From positions 1 through 48,502 of the forward strand of contig JAFWRA010000201.1 of assembly GCA_017508895.1 (NCBI GenBank): a DNA stretch of 48,502 nt. Direction: 5' to 3'. Source of the stretch: Bacteroidales bacterium (lineage in GTDB: Bacteria > Bacteroidota > Bacteroidia > Bacteroidales > F082). Shown piece after piece: positions 7,167-15,711 of this stretch. Both the position numbers and the translations under genes were made by a program. Below the pieces are notes generated by a model. That model had not been told where the DNA came from. It saw only the letters and a program-made list of their open reading frames with translations, and did no database searches. Every line of letters begins with the position of its first letter. Positions within the stretch are counted from its first letter, which is position 1.

Positions 7167-7829
7167 ATGCGTAAACATGTTTTGAAACTAATGATGTCGG
7201 CTCTTCTGATGGTTTTAGTGGTGCCGTGCATGAATGCCCAAGACAAACAGGATGAACAAAAGGTTCAGAATTCTAATGTTAAGGTGGGTTATATCCTTTG
7301 CGAGGGTGATACTGTAGTCAGCCCTGCTGATTTCGACTCTTTGAATATCAATGCTTTAGGCGTGGTGTTCTATGTGGAGAATTCGGGAGAACATGGCTGC
7401 GTCGTTTCCCTGCAAGATGAGGGTCAGTTCACATGGGGCGGATATGGCACAGACACGAAATTGGATAACTATTCCAACAGAAGCTCTGCATCTGATGATC
7501 TTGATGGCAAAAAAAATACTCAGACCATTCTCGAACTGGATACCATCTATCCCGCTTTTGATGCCGTTGATTTCGAAAATGGTTGGTATCTCCCCGCCGC
7601 TGGTCAATTGAAGCGTCTGTATAAGAATCTCAAAGATGTGAATGCCAGCCTTGAGAAAGTCGGTGGATATCCCGTCAAGCCCATCGGAGTGACTTATTGG
7701 TCATCAACCGAGTATTCTGACATTGATGCTTGGTATTTGATTACCATCGGCGGTTTAGAGTACACCTCTGACGGCTACAACGACCACAAAAACGGTGTCC
7801 GTCTCGTCCGTAGCGTGAGGGACTTTTGA
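7167..7829 (+). CDS. Small secreted protein with a C-type-lectin-like (DUF1566/FISUMP-related) fold
   Basis: This 220-residue protein has a signal peptide (about 1-24, CMNAQ). Its C-terminal half carries the pattern NGWYLPAAGQLKRLY ... TYWSSTEY ... AWYL ... VRLVRSV, the same succession (LPAAG, YWSS, AW, VRxVR) seen in the tails of the large adhesins at 39247-39915 and 47030-47611. This suggests a formylglycine-generating-enzyme/C-type-lectin-like fold. No sorting domain or lipobox is present. The function is unknown. It has its own promoter and an efficient-looking terminator, so it is a single-gene unit. Confidence 0.75.
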   Translation: MRKHVLKLMMSALLMVLVVPCMNAQDKQDEQKVQNSNVKVGYILCEGDTVVSPADFDSLNINALGVVFYVENSGEHGCVVSLQDEGQFTWGGYGTDTKLDNYSNRSSASDDLDGKKNTQTILELDTIYPAFDAVDFENGWYLPAAGQLKRLYKNLKDVNASLEKVGGYPVKPIGVTYWSSTEYSDIDAWYLITIGGLEYTSDGYNDHKNGVRLVRSVRDF

Positions 7830-7858
7830 TTCATTGAACATATTACCGTAATTGTCAC

Positions 7859-7894
7859 AAGTACTCATTGCATCATTGCAATGGGTACTTTTTT
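7859..7894 (+). terminator. Rho-independent terminator after the small secreted protein
   Basis: A 14-bp stem, AAGTACTCATTGCA pairing with TGCAATGGGTACTT, has a four-base TCAT loop (7873-7876) and a T-run at 7889-7894. It also overlaps the end of the converging FeoB-associated gene. Confidence 0.88.
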
Positions 7895-8063
7895 ATTTGC
7901 CTTTCAGCGGACAGTTCGCTGTGCAGGAAGCGCATTTGTCGTTTCTCGGATCCTTCCCGTTTTCGCCACATGAGCAATTGCCTTTGCCTTTCCGCAGCGC
8001 CCTAATGGCGACCAGGACGAGGGCAAGTACAACCAGTAATACGATGATAGTGGGCAGGTTCAT
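7893..8063 (-). CDS. FeoB-associated Cys-rich membrane protein
   Basis: This 56-residue protein starts MNLPTIIVLLVVLALV and has one transmembrane segment (about 5-22). A short basic stretch (RALRKGKG) and a cysteine cluster follow (CSCG ... CASCTANC). This is the pattern of the small FeoB-associated membrane proteins found downstream of feoB. Its ATG overlaps the feoAB stop (8060-8063), so translation is coupled. The likely role is support of ferrous iron transport at the inner membrane, with the cysteines facing the cytoplasm. The start chosen is the only one giving the membrane segment at the N-terminus. Longer readings upstream would run through feoB. Confidence 0.88.
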   Translation of the reverse strand: MNLPTIIVLLVVLALVLVAIRALRKGKGNCSCGENGKDPRNDKCASCTANCPLKGK

Positions 8064-10426
8064 GCGATGACAGCGTTGGCAATGAGATAGGCAAACCAGG
8101 CGCAAATCCATGCTACGGCGCATTGGAACAGGATAATAAAGAGCATCCACTTGGCTCCCAACTCGCGACGGATGGCGGCCATGGCTGCTACACATGGTGT
8201 ATAAAGCAGGCAGAAGACCAGCATCGAGATGCTTGTGACAGTGGTGAATAGCGGCATCGCATTGAGCACTTCCAAAGTGGCCACCACACTTTCCTTGGCC
8301 ATGAAGCCGCTGATAAGCGCCGTGACGACCTGCCAGTTGCCTAAGCCAATCGGCTGGAAGATGGGTGCAATCCAACCCGCTACGCTGGCCAACATGCTGC
8401 CTTCACCATTCTCCACCATGTTGAAATGGAAGTCGAAGGTCTGCAGGAACCAAATGACCAATGTGGCTAAGAAAATGACTGTGAAAGCACGCTGCACGAA
8501 GTCTTTGGTCTTGTCCCACAATAAATGGGCAACGTTTTTTGCACTTGGCATTCGGTAGTTAGGTAACTCCATAACGAAAGGTGCAACTTCGCTTTTGTTT
8601 CCCAACCATTTGGTTACCAATGCGGTGACGATGCCAACAAGGATACCTAACAGATAAAGACAAATGAGTACCAGTCCACCGTGACCTGGGAAGAACATGC
8701 TGGTAAAGAAGCCGTAGATTGGAATTTTGGCTGAACAGCTCATGAAAGGGGTGAGTAAGATGGTACGCCAACGGTCGTGGGTGGAATGGAGGGTTCGCGT
8801 CGACATCACGGCAGGCACGGTACAGCCGAAGCCAATCAGCATGGGCACGATGCTGTGTCCCGTGAGACCGAGTTTCCTCAAGAAACTATCGCTGACGAAG
8901 GCCACACGCGCCATATAGCCGCTATCCTCCAAAAGGCTGAGGAAAAAGAACAACAATATGATAATGGGAACGAAACTCAACACGCTACCTACGCCGCCAA
9001 AGATACCATCAACCACAAGCGACTGCACAGCGGGACTAACATTCCAGTTGGCCAAGGCGTTGCCGATTACTTCAGCGAGCCACGTGATGCCTTGGTCAAG
9101 CCAATTTTGCAAAGGCGCTCCCAGGGCATCTATGCTGAGCCAGATGATGCCTACCATTACGAGGATAAAGATGGGGATGGCCGTCCATTTGCCAGTCAAA
9201 ATGTGGTCGATGCGGCGGCTGCGTTGGTATTCCTTGCTTTCCTTAGGTTTCACCACAGTCTTGTCGCAAAGTCGTTTGATGAAGGCGAAACGCATCTCAG
9301 CCATGGCTGCGGCACGGTCGAGGCCACGTTCCTCTTCCATCTGAACGATGAGGTGCTCAAGGGTCTCTTTCTCGTTTTGGGAGAGTTGCAAGGCTTCCAT
9401 GACGATGGCATCGCCTTCCACAAGTTTGGAGGCGGCAAAACGGACGGGGATGTCGGCACGCTGGGCGTGGTCTTCTATAAGGTGCATAATGCTGTGCAGG
9501 CAACGGTGTACCGCACCGCCATGGTCGTCCTTGTCGCAGAAGTCCTGACGAATCGGGGCTTCCTGGTATTTCGCGATGTGGATGGCATGATCCACCAACT
9601 CGGAGATACCTTCGTTTTTGGAGGCGGAAATGGGCACCACAGGTAGACCGAGTATCTTTTCCATCTCATTCACGAGGATGCTACCACCGTTGTTGCGCAC
9701 CTCATCCATCATGTTGAGGGCCAAAACCATGGGTATGCCCAATTCCATGAGCTGCATGGTGAGGTATAAATTGCGCTCAATATTGTTGGCGTCCACGATG
9801 TTGATGATGCCTTTGGGTTTCTCCTTCATGATGAACTCACGAGAGACGATTTCCTCGGAGGTATAGGGAGAGAGGGAGTAGATGCCAGGCAGGTCGGTGA
9901 CGGAGGTGTCGGGGTGACCTTTGATGATACCGTCTTTTCGGTCGACAGTGACACCGGGGAAGTTACCCACATGTTGGTTGGCACCTGTCAGTTGGTTGAA
10001 AAGGGTGGTCTTGCCGCAGTTCTGCTGTCCGGCAAGAGCAAAAGTCAGCTTGGTGCCTTTGGGAAGTGGGGTCTCATGGGTCTTGTCGTGATAGATGCCT
10101 TCTTCACCTAAGCCTGGGTGGGCGTTGTGGTCGGGGAGGGAGATGATGTACAATTGGTCAATGCTTTGATGGTCAACAGATTCTGCTTCATCGGTGTTGC
10201 TGCATGGCTCAACTTCAATCAATGCGGCATCCGCTTTGCGCAGGGTGAGGGAATATCCATGAATCATCACTTCCATCGGGTCGCCCAAGGGTGCATATTT
10301 CACCAGCTTAATGACGGCATCGGGAATGAGTCCCATGTCCAAGAAATGCTGTCGGCGTTGGCCTTCTCCGTTAACAGCTTGAATACGTGCTGATTGTCCT
10401 ATATCTAATTTATCAAGTGTAATCAT
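8060..10426 (-). CDS. feoB: FeoA-FeoB fusion, ferrous iron transporter
   Basis: This 788-residue inner-membrane Fe(II) transporter carries a FeoA SH3-like domain fused at the N-terminus (1-75: ITLDKLDIGQ ... LRKADAALIEVE). The G domain follows, with G1 GQQNCGKTT (133-141), PGVTVDR (157-163), G3 DLPG (178-181) and G4 NMMD (238-241). The C-terminal part has the Gate/Core membrane segments, including the DSGYMARVAFVSD and HSIVPMLIGFGCTVPA regions typical of FeoB. The start at 10426 (MITLDKL) begins directly at the FeoA domain. In-frame starts up to 10705 would add residues that do not belong to the family and would overlap the divergent gene. G1 is GQQNCGKT rather than the commoner GNPNCGKT. It is cotranscribed with the small Cys-rich gene. 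Confidence 0.95.
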   Translation of the reverse strand: MITLDKLDIGQSARIQAVNGEGQRRQHFLDMGLIPDAVIKLVKYAPLGDPMEVMIHGYSLTLRKADAALIEVEPCSNTDEAESVDHQSIDQLYIISLPDHNAHPGLGEEGIYHDKTHETPLPKGTKLTFALAGQQNCGKTTLFNQLTGANQHVGNFPGVTVDRKDGIIKGHPDTSVTDLPGIYSLSPYTSEEIVSREFIMKEKPKGIINIVDANNIERNLYLTMQLMELGIPMVLALNMMDEVRNNGGSILVNEMEKILGLPVVPISASKNEGISELVDHAIHIAKYQEAPIRQDFCDKDDHGGAVHRCLHSIMHLIEDHAQRADIPVRFAASKLVEGDAIVMEALQLSQNEKETLEHLIVQMEEERGLDRAAAMAEMRFAFIKRLCDKTVVKPKESKEYQRSRRIDHILTGKWTAIPIFILVMVGIIWLSIDALGAPLQNWLDQGITWLAEVIGNALANWNVSPAVQSLVVDGIFGGVGSVLSFVPIIILLFFFLSLLEDSGYMARVAFVSDSFLRKLGLTGHSIVPMLIGFGCTVPAVMSTRTLHSTHDRWRTILLTPFMSCSAKIPIYGFFTSMFFPGHGGLVLICLYLLGILVGIVTALVTKWLGNKSEVAPFVMELPNYRMPSAKNVAHLLWDKTKDFVQRAFTVIFLATLVIWFLQTFDFHFNMVENGEGSMLASVAGWIAPIFQPIGLGNWQVVTALISGFMAKESVVATLEVLNAMPLFTTVTSISMLVFCLLYTPCVAAMAAIRRELGAKWMLFIILFQCAVAWICAWFAYLIANAVIA

Positions 10427-10448
10427 CTGATGCTTTTGTTTGATGGTG

Positions 10449-10456
10449 CAAAAATA
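10449..10456 (-). promoter_or_regulatory. Putative -7 box for feoAB
   Basis: Read on the minus strand this is TATTTTTG, 23 bases upstream of the feoAB start codon. No convincing -33 TTG was found. The rest of the 148-base divergent region to 10574 is AT-rich with no clear regulator site. Confidence 0.45.
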
Positions 10457-10574
10457 CAAAGACATTTCATGCGCTTTCATCCTAATAAATAATACTTTTT
10501 TAGAAAAACACTCATCATTAGTTGGGAAAGGAATGGTTTTTGCGGTTTTATTGGTCATCAAAAAACTAACTGCC

Positions 10575-10928
10575 ATGAAAAAAACATTGATATTGGCTTT
10601 GCTCGTCCTGTTATCACTTCCCATAGTGGCACAATCAAAGGATAAAAAGCCTGGCTTCAACAAGGAGAACTGCACCTTCGTTACCAAGGACGGCAAGACT
10701 TTCAATCTTTACGGCAAGGTTAAGATTGTGGAGAGCTTCCCCGACATCAAGGTGCAGATTGTGGAATCCTTCGAGGATTTGGATGTAAAGATTGTGGAGA
10801 ACTTCCCAGACCAATGTGGAAAAATAAAGCTTGTGGAGAACTTTCCTGATGTGAAAGTAGAGATTGTCAATAGCTTCCCTGATATCAAGGTGAAGATTGT
10901 GGAGGCGTTTCCGGGAGTGAGGAGGTAG
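10575..10928 (+). CDS. Small secreted beta-repeat protein (septoil-knot/DUF6150-like)
   Basis: This 117-residue protein has a signal peptide (1-19, LPIVAQ). A run of short repeats of about 10-13 residues with the pattern (V/I)KIVE(S/N)FPD follows at about 46-117: VKIVESFPDI, VQIVESFEDL, VKIVENFPDQ, IKLVENFPDV, VEIVNSFPDI, VKIVEAFPGV. The single Cys pair (Cys in ENCTF and in DQCGK) could form a disulfide. The alternating beta-strand pattern recalls the 7(1) septoil knot family, but the assignment is tentative. The start at 10575 is chosen for the signal peptide. It is divergent from feoAB and converges with the next gene, with only three bases between stop codons. The function is unknown. Confidence 0.8.
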   Translation: MKKTLILALLVLLSLPIVAQSKDKKPGFNKENCTFVTKDGKTFNLYGKVKIVESFPDIKVQIVESFEDLDVKIVENFPDQCGKIKLVENFPDVKVEIVNSFPDIKVKIVEAFPGVRR

Positions 10929-10931
10929 TTG

Positions 10932-12464
10932 TCAGTTGTCAGTTGATAGTTGGGTGGCTTCGCCCCGTGTCATGAATCGTACGGTAACATACGGCGATTT
11001 CTTTTCTTCGGTTGTCACATTGCAAAAGAATGAAACATCGGAACTGCCTTCATTTAATAGGGAGACTCCTTGTGTTTCAATTTTCTTTATCTTGTTGTAA
11101 TTCAAGTCGGTAATAAAAGCCGTTCCGTCAAAATCATAGATAAGGCATTGTCCCGCTTTGAGGGTACAGGGGAAGCGCAAGGTGTCGTTAGGTGTCTCCA
11201 GATATACATCACTGATGCTGCCTTTGCCTTCCACAGTGATGCAGAGTGCAAAGGCACTTGTGAAGGGCGTGTTCCATTGCCAACTGTCGTCCTTGAAATT
11301 GCAGAAATAGCGTCTCGAAATGTGTTGAGGATAAAGCAAATAGGTGGAGTCATCCGTTTTCTCGATGTGCCAGTCTCCGTATGGGTCTTTGAACGCTTCC
11401 TTTTGTTCCTCGCTGAAGGCGTTGGCAAAACGTAAGGTCTCCCAATTGTTGATAGTGAGTAGCATCTCATCCGTAAAACCGTGTTTCCGCATGGTTTCCG
11501 CACTGAAGTCGAGGCCGAAACCTGCATCAAAGGCGGCGGCTTTGGAGAGGAACCATTCCATTTCCTCCATCGTGGTGGCTTTGCGGTTCTTGTCGGCGAG
11601 GTTGATTTGGAAATTGCCGATCATCCACGGCATTTGTCTCTTTCGATAGAAGTCTTGCTTCTCGGTCAGTGTTTCCACTATTTTAGTTCGCATTGACGCG
11701 TTCCAGAGTTGGTTTTCGTTGACACGGCTCAAGTAGTGCCACGAAGTAGGGGTGAGCAGGTCGGCTTGAAGGAGCTTGTCGGGATTGTATTTATGTATCG
11801 TGTCAAGAAAACGTCCTATGGCCAAGTCGCCTAGATTATTATAAGAATAGCTTATCAGGTCGTTGAAAATCAGTAGCGGGTAATCGGTCTTGGCTAGTTC
11901 TTTGGCTTCGGTTTGAGCCATTTTCTCTTGCAACTCGAGGTCGGGAAGGAGGGTGCGCTCGGGCGTGTCCCAGAGTTTGTAAACCGTAGTGTTATTCGAG
12001 TGTGCCGATCTCTTTGTGCCGAATGCGCCTCTAACGCAACCGTAAAACAAATTGATGTTGCCGGTTCTTTCCGTCGTGCGATAGGTGATGAGTTCCTCGC
12101 CGATTTGCAATACGTTGATGTTGGCAGGCTGGTCGAAGAGGTCTGAGTGGTAGACGGCAAACTCGGTCTGCTCGTCGTCGATTGACAGTTGGAGATGCAA
12201 TTCGCCTTGGATTAATATATGTTCCGAAGGTTTGGGCGTGACGTATTTGCTGTCGGTCGAGAGGCGGTTGGCCAATACGGAAAGGCCCAAGTCTAAACCG
12301 GCTTGACGGCATTTCTCTTTCAGGAAAGCCGTGTCTTTTGGATTGTAATCAGCTATCAGATAAGACTTTGTGCTTCTTATGATGCCTGACAAACTATCAG
12401 AAACTTGTGCAAATGAAAACAATCCGCACAACAAAAGGCAAACGATGGTTAAAATCCTTTTCAT
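10932..12464 (-). CDS. Secreted protein of unknown function, possibly a TIM-barrel hydrolase
   Basis: This 510-residue protein has a signal peptide (1-19, LFSFAQ). An N-terminal beta-rich part is followed by a central region with polar-aromatic segments such as PTSWHYLSRVNENQLWN, MPWMIGNFQINLADKN, EEMEWFLSKAAAFDAGFGLDFS and a C-terminal beta-sandwich-like part. The pattern is what one sees in secreted glycoside-hydrolase-like proteins, but no family-defining catalytic motif was recognised. The start codon overlaps the dgt stop (12462-12466), so it is coupled to dgt. The last codons (QLSTDN) are encoded by a short 7-base repeat tract shared with the converging gene's end, suggesting the terminus was extended by repeat DNA. 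Confidence 0.8.
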   Translation of the reverse strand: MKRILTIVCLLLCGLFSFAQVSDSLSGIIRSTKSYLIADYNPKDTAFLKEKCRQAGLDLGLSVLANRLSTDSKYVTPKPSEHILIQGELHLQLSIDDEQTEFAVYHSDLFDQPANINVLQIGEELITYRTTERTGNINLFYGCVRGAFGTKRSAHSNNTTVYKLWDTPERTLLPDLELQEKMAQTEAKELAKTDYPLLIFNDLISYSYNNLGDLAIGRFLDTIHKYNPDKLLQADLLTPTSWHYLSRVNENQLWNASMRTKIVETLTEKQDFYRKRQMPWMIGNFQINLADKNRKATTMEEMEWFLSKAAAFDAGFGLDFSAETMRKHGFTDEMLLTINNWETLRFANAFSEEQKEAFKDPYGDWHIEKTDDSTYLLYPQHISRRYFCNFKDDSWQWNTPFTSAFALCITVEGKGSISDVYLETPNDTLRFPCTLKAGQCLIYDFDGTAFITDLNYNKIKKIETQGVSLLNEGSSDVSFFCNVTTEEKKSPYVTVRFMTRGEATQLSTDN

Positions 12465-13777
12465 CAGTCGATTCCTCTCAGGTCTTTATAGAGTTGTACG
12501 GCATAGAGGTCGGTCATGTTAGAGATAAAGTCGATGACGGACTGGAGCTTGGTGTAGGTATCGTCGGTCTGCACCTTGAACTGCTCAGGGATGAGCGAAA
12601 GGAGCTTCTTGTTATAGGGAGTGTCGGGATTCAACACGGCATCGGTGAAGTCCTCCATCAGCGTCCCGATGACATTGAAGCCCGTCAGTTCGATTTTCAC
12701 CACCGAGGGGTGACGATAGATATGCTTCACCGATTCGTCGCGGCATGTCTCCAGCGCTTTTTTCTCAAACTCAGGCAGATGCGAAATCAAGCTCTTTTCG
12801 AAGCGGCCTTCCATGATGGCATCGTGGTTTTTGACGAAGATGTCGCTGGCCAGGTTCACTAACTTGTTGATGAGCATGGCTCGGAGAAAAGCCATCCGCT
12901 CGTTGACGTCGGTCACGTCGCGGTAGACGTCATCTTTGTGCTTGAAGAAAGCCTTGTCTTTGTTCGGGTCGAAAAACGAGACGAAGCAGCTCTCGATGGC
13001 CTCCGTGCTGATGATGCCGCGTTTGTGGGCGTCTTCCATGTCGAGGACGAGGTAGCAGATGTCGTCGGAGGCTTCCATCATGTAGGACAATGGGTGACGG
13101 GCATAGACAAAATGCTCGTCATCGATTCTCGGTATGCCGCATTCGTTGACGACCTCTTCGAAGGCGGGAACCTCAGAATAGAAGACATTGTATTTCTTCC
13201 GGTTGCCTTTGTTGAAAGAAGGGTAGGGGTATTTCAGTAAGGTGGCCAAAGTGGCGGAGGTCAGCGAGAAGCCTCCTGCCCTTCGACCTGTGAATTGGTG
13301 CGTCAGTTGGCGGAAAGCGTTGGCATTGCCCTCAAAGGCGATGAGGTCGCTCCATTGCTCTGGTTTTACAAGCTTTTCCAGTTCCTTGCCTTTTCCGTCC
13401 TTGAAGAAGCTGCTGATGGTGTCCTCGCCCGAGTGGCCGAAAGGCGGGTTGCCGAGGTCGTGCGCCAAGCAAGCCGAGGCCACGATGGTCTCGATGTCGG
13501 ACTGGCGTTCTTTCAGCTCGTGATGCTTGTTCGCCAGTTTCTCCACGGTTCGGCAAGCGATGGAGCGTCCGACGCTGGCCACTTCGAGGCTGTGGGTCAA
13601 GCGGTTGTGGACCATCTGTGCGCCAGGCAAAGGAAATACCTGAGTCTTGTTTTGCAGTCGACGGAAGGGACTACTGAAAATGATGCGGTCGTAGTCGCGC
13701 TGGAACGAGCTCCGGATGTCGGGGCTTTTGTGCGGCTGCGCGTAACGCTTGTTGGAGAGTAGGTCGGGCCAGAACAT
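12464..13777 (-). CDS. dgt: Deoxyguanosinetriphosphate triphosphohydrolase (dGTPase)
   Basis: This 437-residue HD-domain enzyme hydrolyses dGTP (or other dNTPs) to the nucleoside and triphosphate in the cytoplasm. N-terminal RIIFSSPFRRLQNKTQVFP and NRLTHSLEVASVGR (His62) are typical, followed by the metal-binding CLAHDLGNPPFGHSGE (His106, Asp107, His115) and a later YARHPLSYMMEASDDICYLVLDMEDA segment that supplies the last metal ligand. Length fits the bacterial family. It overlaps the downstream secreted-protein gene by four bases, a pairing with no obvious biochemical logic. Confidence 0.95.
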   Translation of the reverse strand: MFWPDLLSNKRYAQPHKSPDIRSSFQRDYDRIIFSSPFRRLQNKTQVFPLPGAQMVHNRLTHSLEVASVGRSIACRTVEKLANKHHELKERQSDIETIVASACLAHDLGNPPFGHSGEDTISSFFKDGKGKELEKLVKPEQWSDLIAFEGNANAFRQLTHQFTGRRAGGFSLTSATLATLLKYPYPSFNKGNRKKYNVFYSEVPAFEEVVNECGIPRIDDEHFVYARHPLSYMMEASDDICYLVLDMEDAHKRGIISTEAIESCFVSFFDPNKDKAFFKHKDDVYRDVTDVNERMAFLRAMLINKLVNLASDIFVKNHDAIMEGRFEKSLISHLPEFEKKALETCRDESVKHIYRHPSVVKIELTGFNVIGTLMEDFTDAVLNPDTPYNKKLLSLIPEQFKVQTDDTYTKLQSVIDFISNMTDLYAVQLYKDLRGID

Positions 13778-13799
13778 GAAGTGTAATTCTTAATGGGTG

Positions 13800-13807
13800 C
13801 AAAGGTA
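13800..13807 (-). promoter_or_regulatory. Putative -7 box for dgt
   Basis: On the minus strand this reads TACCTTTG, a match to TAnnTTTG, 23 bases before the dgt start codon. A -33 element is not clear. Confidence 0.45.
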
Positions 13808-13816
13808 GGAAAAAAC

Positions 13817-13846
13817 TTTGTAAGGCTGGAAATTTGGATATTTTTG
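13817..13846 (+). promoter_or_regulatory. Promoter: TTTG (13817-13820) and TATTTTTG (13839-13846)
   Basis: The spacing of 18 bases fits the Bacteroidota consensus, and the ATPase start is 33 bases downstream. A second TATATTTG at 13847-13854 could serve as an alternative -7 box. Confidence 0.6.
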
Positions 13847-13878
13847 TATATTTGCGCCATGAATAACAGCTATTTCGA

Positions 13879-15426
13879 ATGAAAAGATTTAACACAACTG
13901 GAAGTTGTAATCCTGAGCGGCATTACATGGTGAACACGGAAAAATGTTTCAAAGTTGTTGAAAGTATGATTAATTCAGGTGAGTATTTCACCATCAATAG
14001 AGCAAGGCAATATGGAAAGACAACGACTTTGAACATGATTCGTCGCAAGTTGTCGGATAGGTATCTCATTATTCAAACCAGTTTCGAAGGTGTAGGCGAC
14101 AATCCTTTCAAGACGGAGCTTTCGTTTGTGCAGATGTTTGCAAGTTTAGTGGGTGACGTTTTGCAACACCAAAAAAAAGGTGAAGACCTATCATCGTTTT
14201 GGAATCCAGAGAAAATACACGATTTCAAGGAGTTAGGCGTAACCATCAGCCAATTCTGCAAGGCTTATCACCTGCCTGTAGTCATTTTGATAGATGAGGT
14301 TGATAAAAGTTCTGACAATCAAACATTTATTGGGTTTATTGGCCTTTTGCGTGATCTGTATCTGAAACGGGACCAATATGGTGTAGACTCAACCTTCCAC
14401 AGTGTCATCCTCGCTGGAGTCTATGACATCAAAAACCTCAAGCTGAAACTTCGTCTCGATGCTGAAAAAAAATACAATTCGCCTTGGAATATTGCTGCTG
14501 ATTTCAATGTGGATATGACTTTTCATCCTGAAGAAATAGCCGAAATGTTGCAAGATTATGAAAATGAACATCATACTGGTTTTGATGTCAAAAAGATGGG
14601 GGAGGAAATCTACAAGTACACCTCGGGCTACCCTTATTTGGTGAGTGCAATCTGCAAGTTGATTGACGAGCAATTGGATTGTGATTGGACGGAAAAGGGA
14701 GTTGTAAAGGCTGTGAAAATAATCGTGCAAGGCAATAATACTTTGATGGACGATTTGTCAAAGAACCTTGAGAACTATCCTGAGTTTCGGGAGTTCATGT
14801 TTTCAGTGGCTGTTAATGGGATTTCGTATGCTTTTACTTTGCTCAATCCTATGGTGAGTATGGGCAATATGTTCTCCTATATCAAGAATAAAGACGGTCG
14901 CGTGACGATACACAACCTTGTTTTCGAAGAGGCTTTGTTCCTGTATTTTACTGTGGATTATGCCATCAAAAACCATGATAAGATGGCTCCTTTCCAGTCC
15001 ACCTACATCCAAAACGGCCGTCTCAACATGGAATATGTCGTGGAACGTTTTGCCCAACTCATGCACGAAGAGTACAGAGAGCGTAGGGAGTCTTTCCTCG
15101 AAAAGGAAGGACGGCTGCTGTTTCTTACTTTCTTGAAACCCATTATCAACAGCATTGGCTTTTATTATGTGGAGCCGCAGACGCGCGATAACCGTCGCAT
15201 GGACTTGGTGGTGAACTATGACCGGCAGGAGTTCATCGTGGAGTTGAAGATATGGCGGGGCGACAAGTACGAGCAGACGGGTCGCGAACAATTGTCGGAA
15301 TACCTTGCCATCCGAGGCATGGACGAAGGCTATTTGCTGACCTATGATTTCTCGAAGAACAAGCAGGAGATGGAGCCACAATGGCATGAAGTGAACGGCA
15401 AGCGGATTTTTGAAGCGGTGGTGTGA
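13879..15426 (+). CDS. AAA-ATPase-like protein with C-terminal PD-(D/E)XK nuclease-like domain (DUF1703 type)
   Basis: This 515-residue protein has an N-terminal P-loop with a relaxed Walker A, RARQYGKTTTL (41-51, Lys47), and Walker B VVILIDEVDK (134-143). A helical middle follows. The C-terminal region has MDLVV (Asp442) and VELKIWRG (Glu455-x-Lys457), the D...ExK arrangement of PD-(D/E)XK nucleases, and a closing GYLLTYDFSK. This is the architecture of the AAA-ATPase_like plus DUF1703 family, widespread in gut Bacteroidota and of unknown biological role. It belongs to a different family from the ATPase at 5708. No signal peptide is present, and it appears monocistronic with its own promoter. 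Confidence 0.9.
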   Translation: MKRFNTTGSCNPERHYMVNTEKCFKVVESMINSGEYFTINRARQYGKTTTLNMIRRKLSDRYLIIQTSFEGVGDNPFKTELSFVQMFASLVGDVLQHQKKGEDLSSFWNPEKIHDFKELGVTISQFCKAYHLPVVILIDEVDKSSDNQTFIGFIGLLRDLYLKRDQYGVDSTFHSVILAGVYDIKNLKLKLRLDAEKKYNSPWNIAADFNVDMTFHPEEIAEMLQDYENEHHTGFDVKKMGEEIYKYTSGYPYLVSAICKLIDEQLDCDWTEKGVVKAVKIIVQGNNTLMDDLSKNLENYPEFREFMFSVAVNGISYAFTLLNPMVSMGNMFSYIKNKDGRVTIHNLVFEEALFLYFTVDYAIKNHDKMAPFQSTYIQNGRLNMEYVVERFAQLMHEEYRERRESFLEKEGRLLFLTFLKPIINSIGFYYVEPQTRDNRRMDLVVNYDRQEFIVELKIWRGDKYEQTGREQLSEYLAIRGMDEGYLLTYDFSKNKQEMEPQWHEVNGKRIFEAVV

Positions 15427-15484
15427 AATACTACCAGTTTGCAGATAGCGTTTGCTTAAAATTTTGTGTCTGTAGAAGTACTCT

Positions 15485-15640
15485 TAAATCATTTTCCAAC
15501 CTTTAATCTTCGCGAAGCCCTTGGAAATTCTGCAAGCCGATAGGATATTTAGTCATAATGCCCTAATCTAATATTCTGTCCGCAAAATTACAAAAAATCA
15601 TTAAACTTGGCAGGTTGCTTTGTTTTTTCTTATTTTTGCC
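15485..15640 (+). repeat. 156-bp direct repeat carrying a promoter, copy 1
   Basis: This segment matches 21435-21590 at about 94 percent (roughly ten differences, no gaps). It ends at the TAnnTTTG box and begins well upstream of the -33 element, so about 120 bp of extra upstream sequence is conserved too. It contains the palindrome CTTCGCGAAG (CTTCTCGAAG in copy 2). The rest of the 285-base gap, 15427-15484, shows nothing. Confidence 0.92.
15607..15638 (+). promoter_or_regulatory. Promoter of the beta-helix/giant-protein operon
   Basis: TTG at 15607-15609 and TATTTTTG at 15631-15638 are separated by 21 bases. The same arrangement is present in the duplicate at 21557-21588. Confidence 0.75.
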
Positions 15641-15711
15641 GCAAACAAAACAAATTTTCGTTTTGTTGTTTACATAAAAAATCATTATTTAATAAACAAA
15701 TACTTAACAAA

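Noticed and set aside
10427..10705. N-terminal extension of feoAB to 10705
   Set aside because: The added residues do not match FeoA, overlap the divergent secreted-protein gene and include the predicted -7 box.
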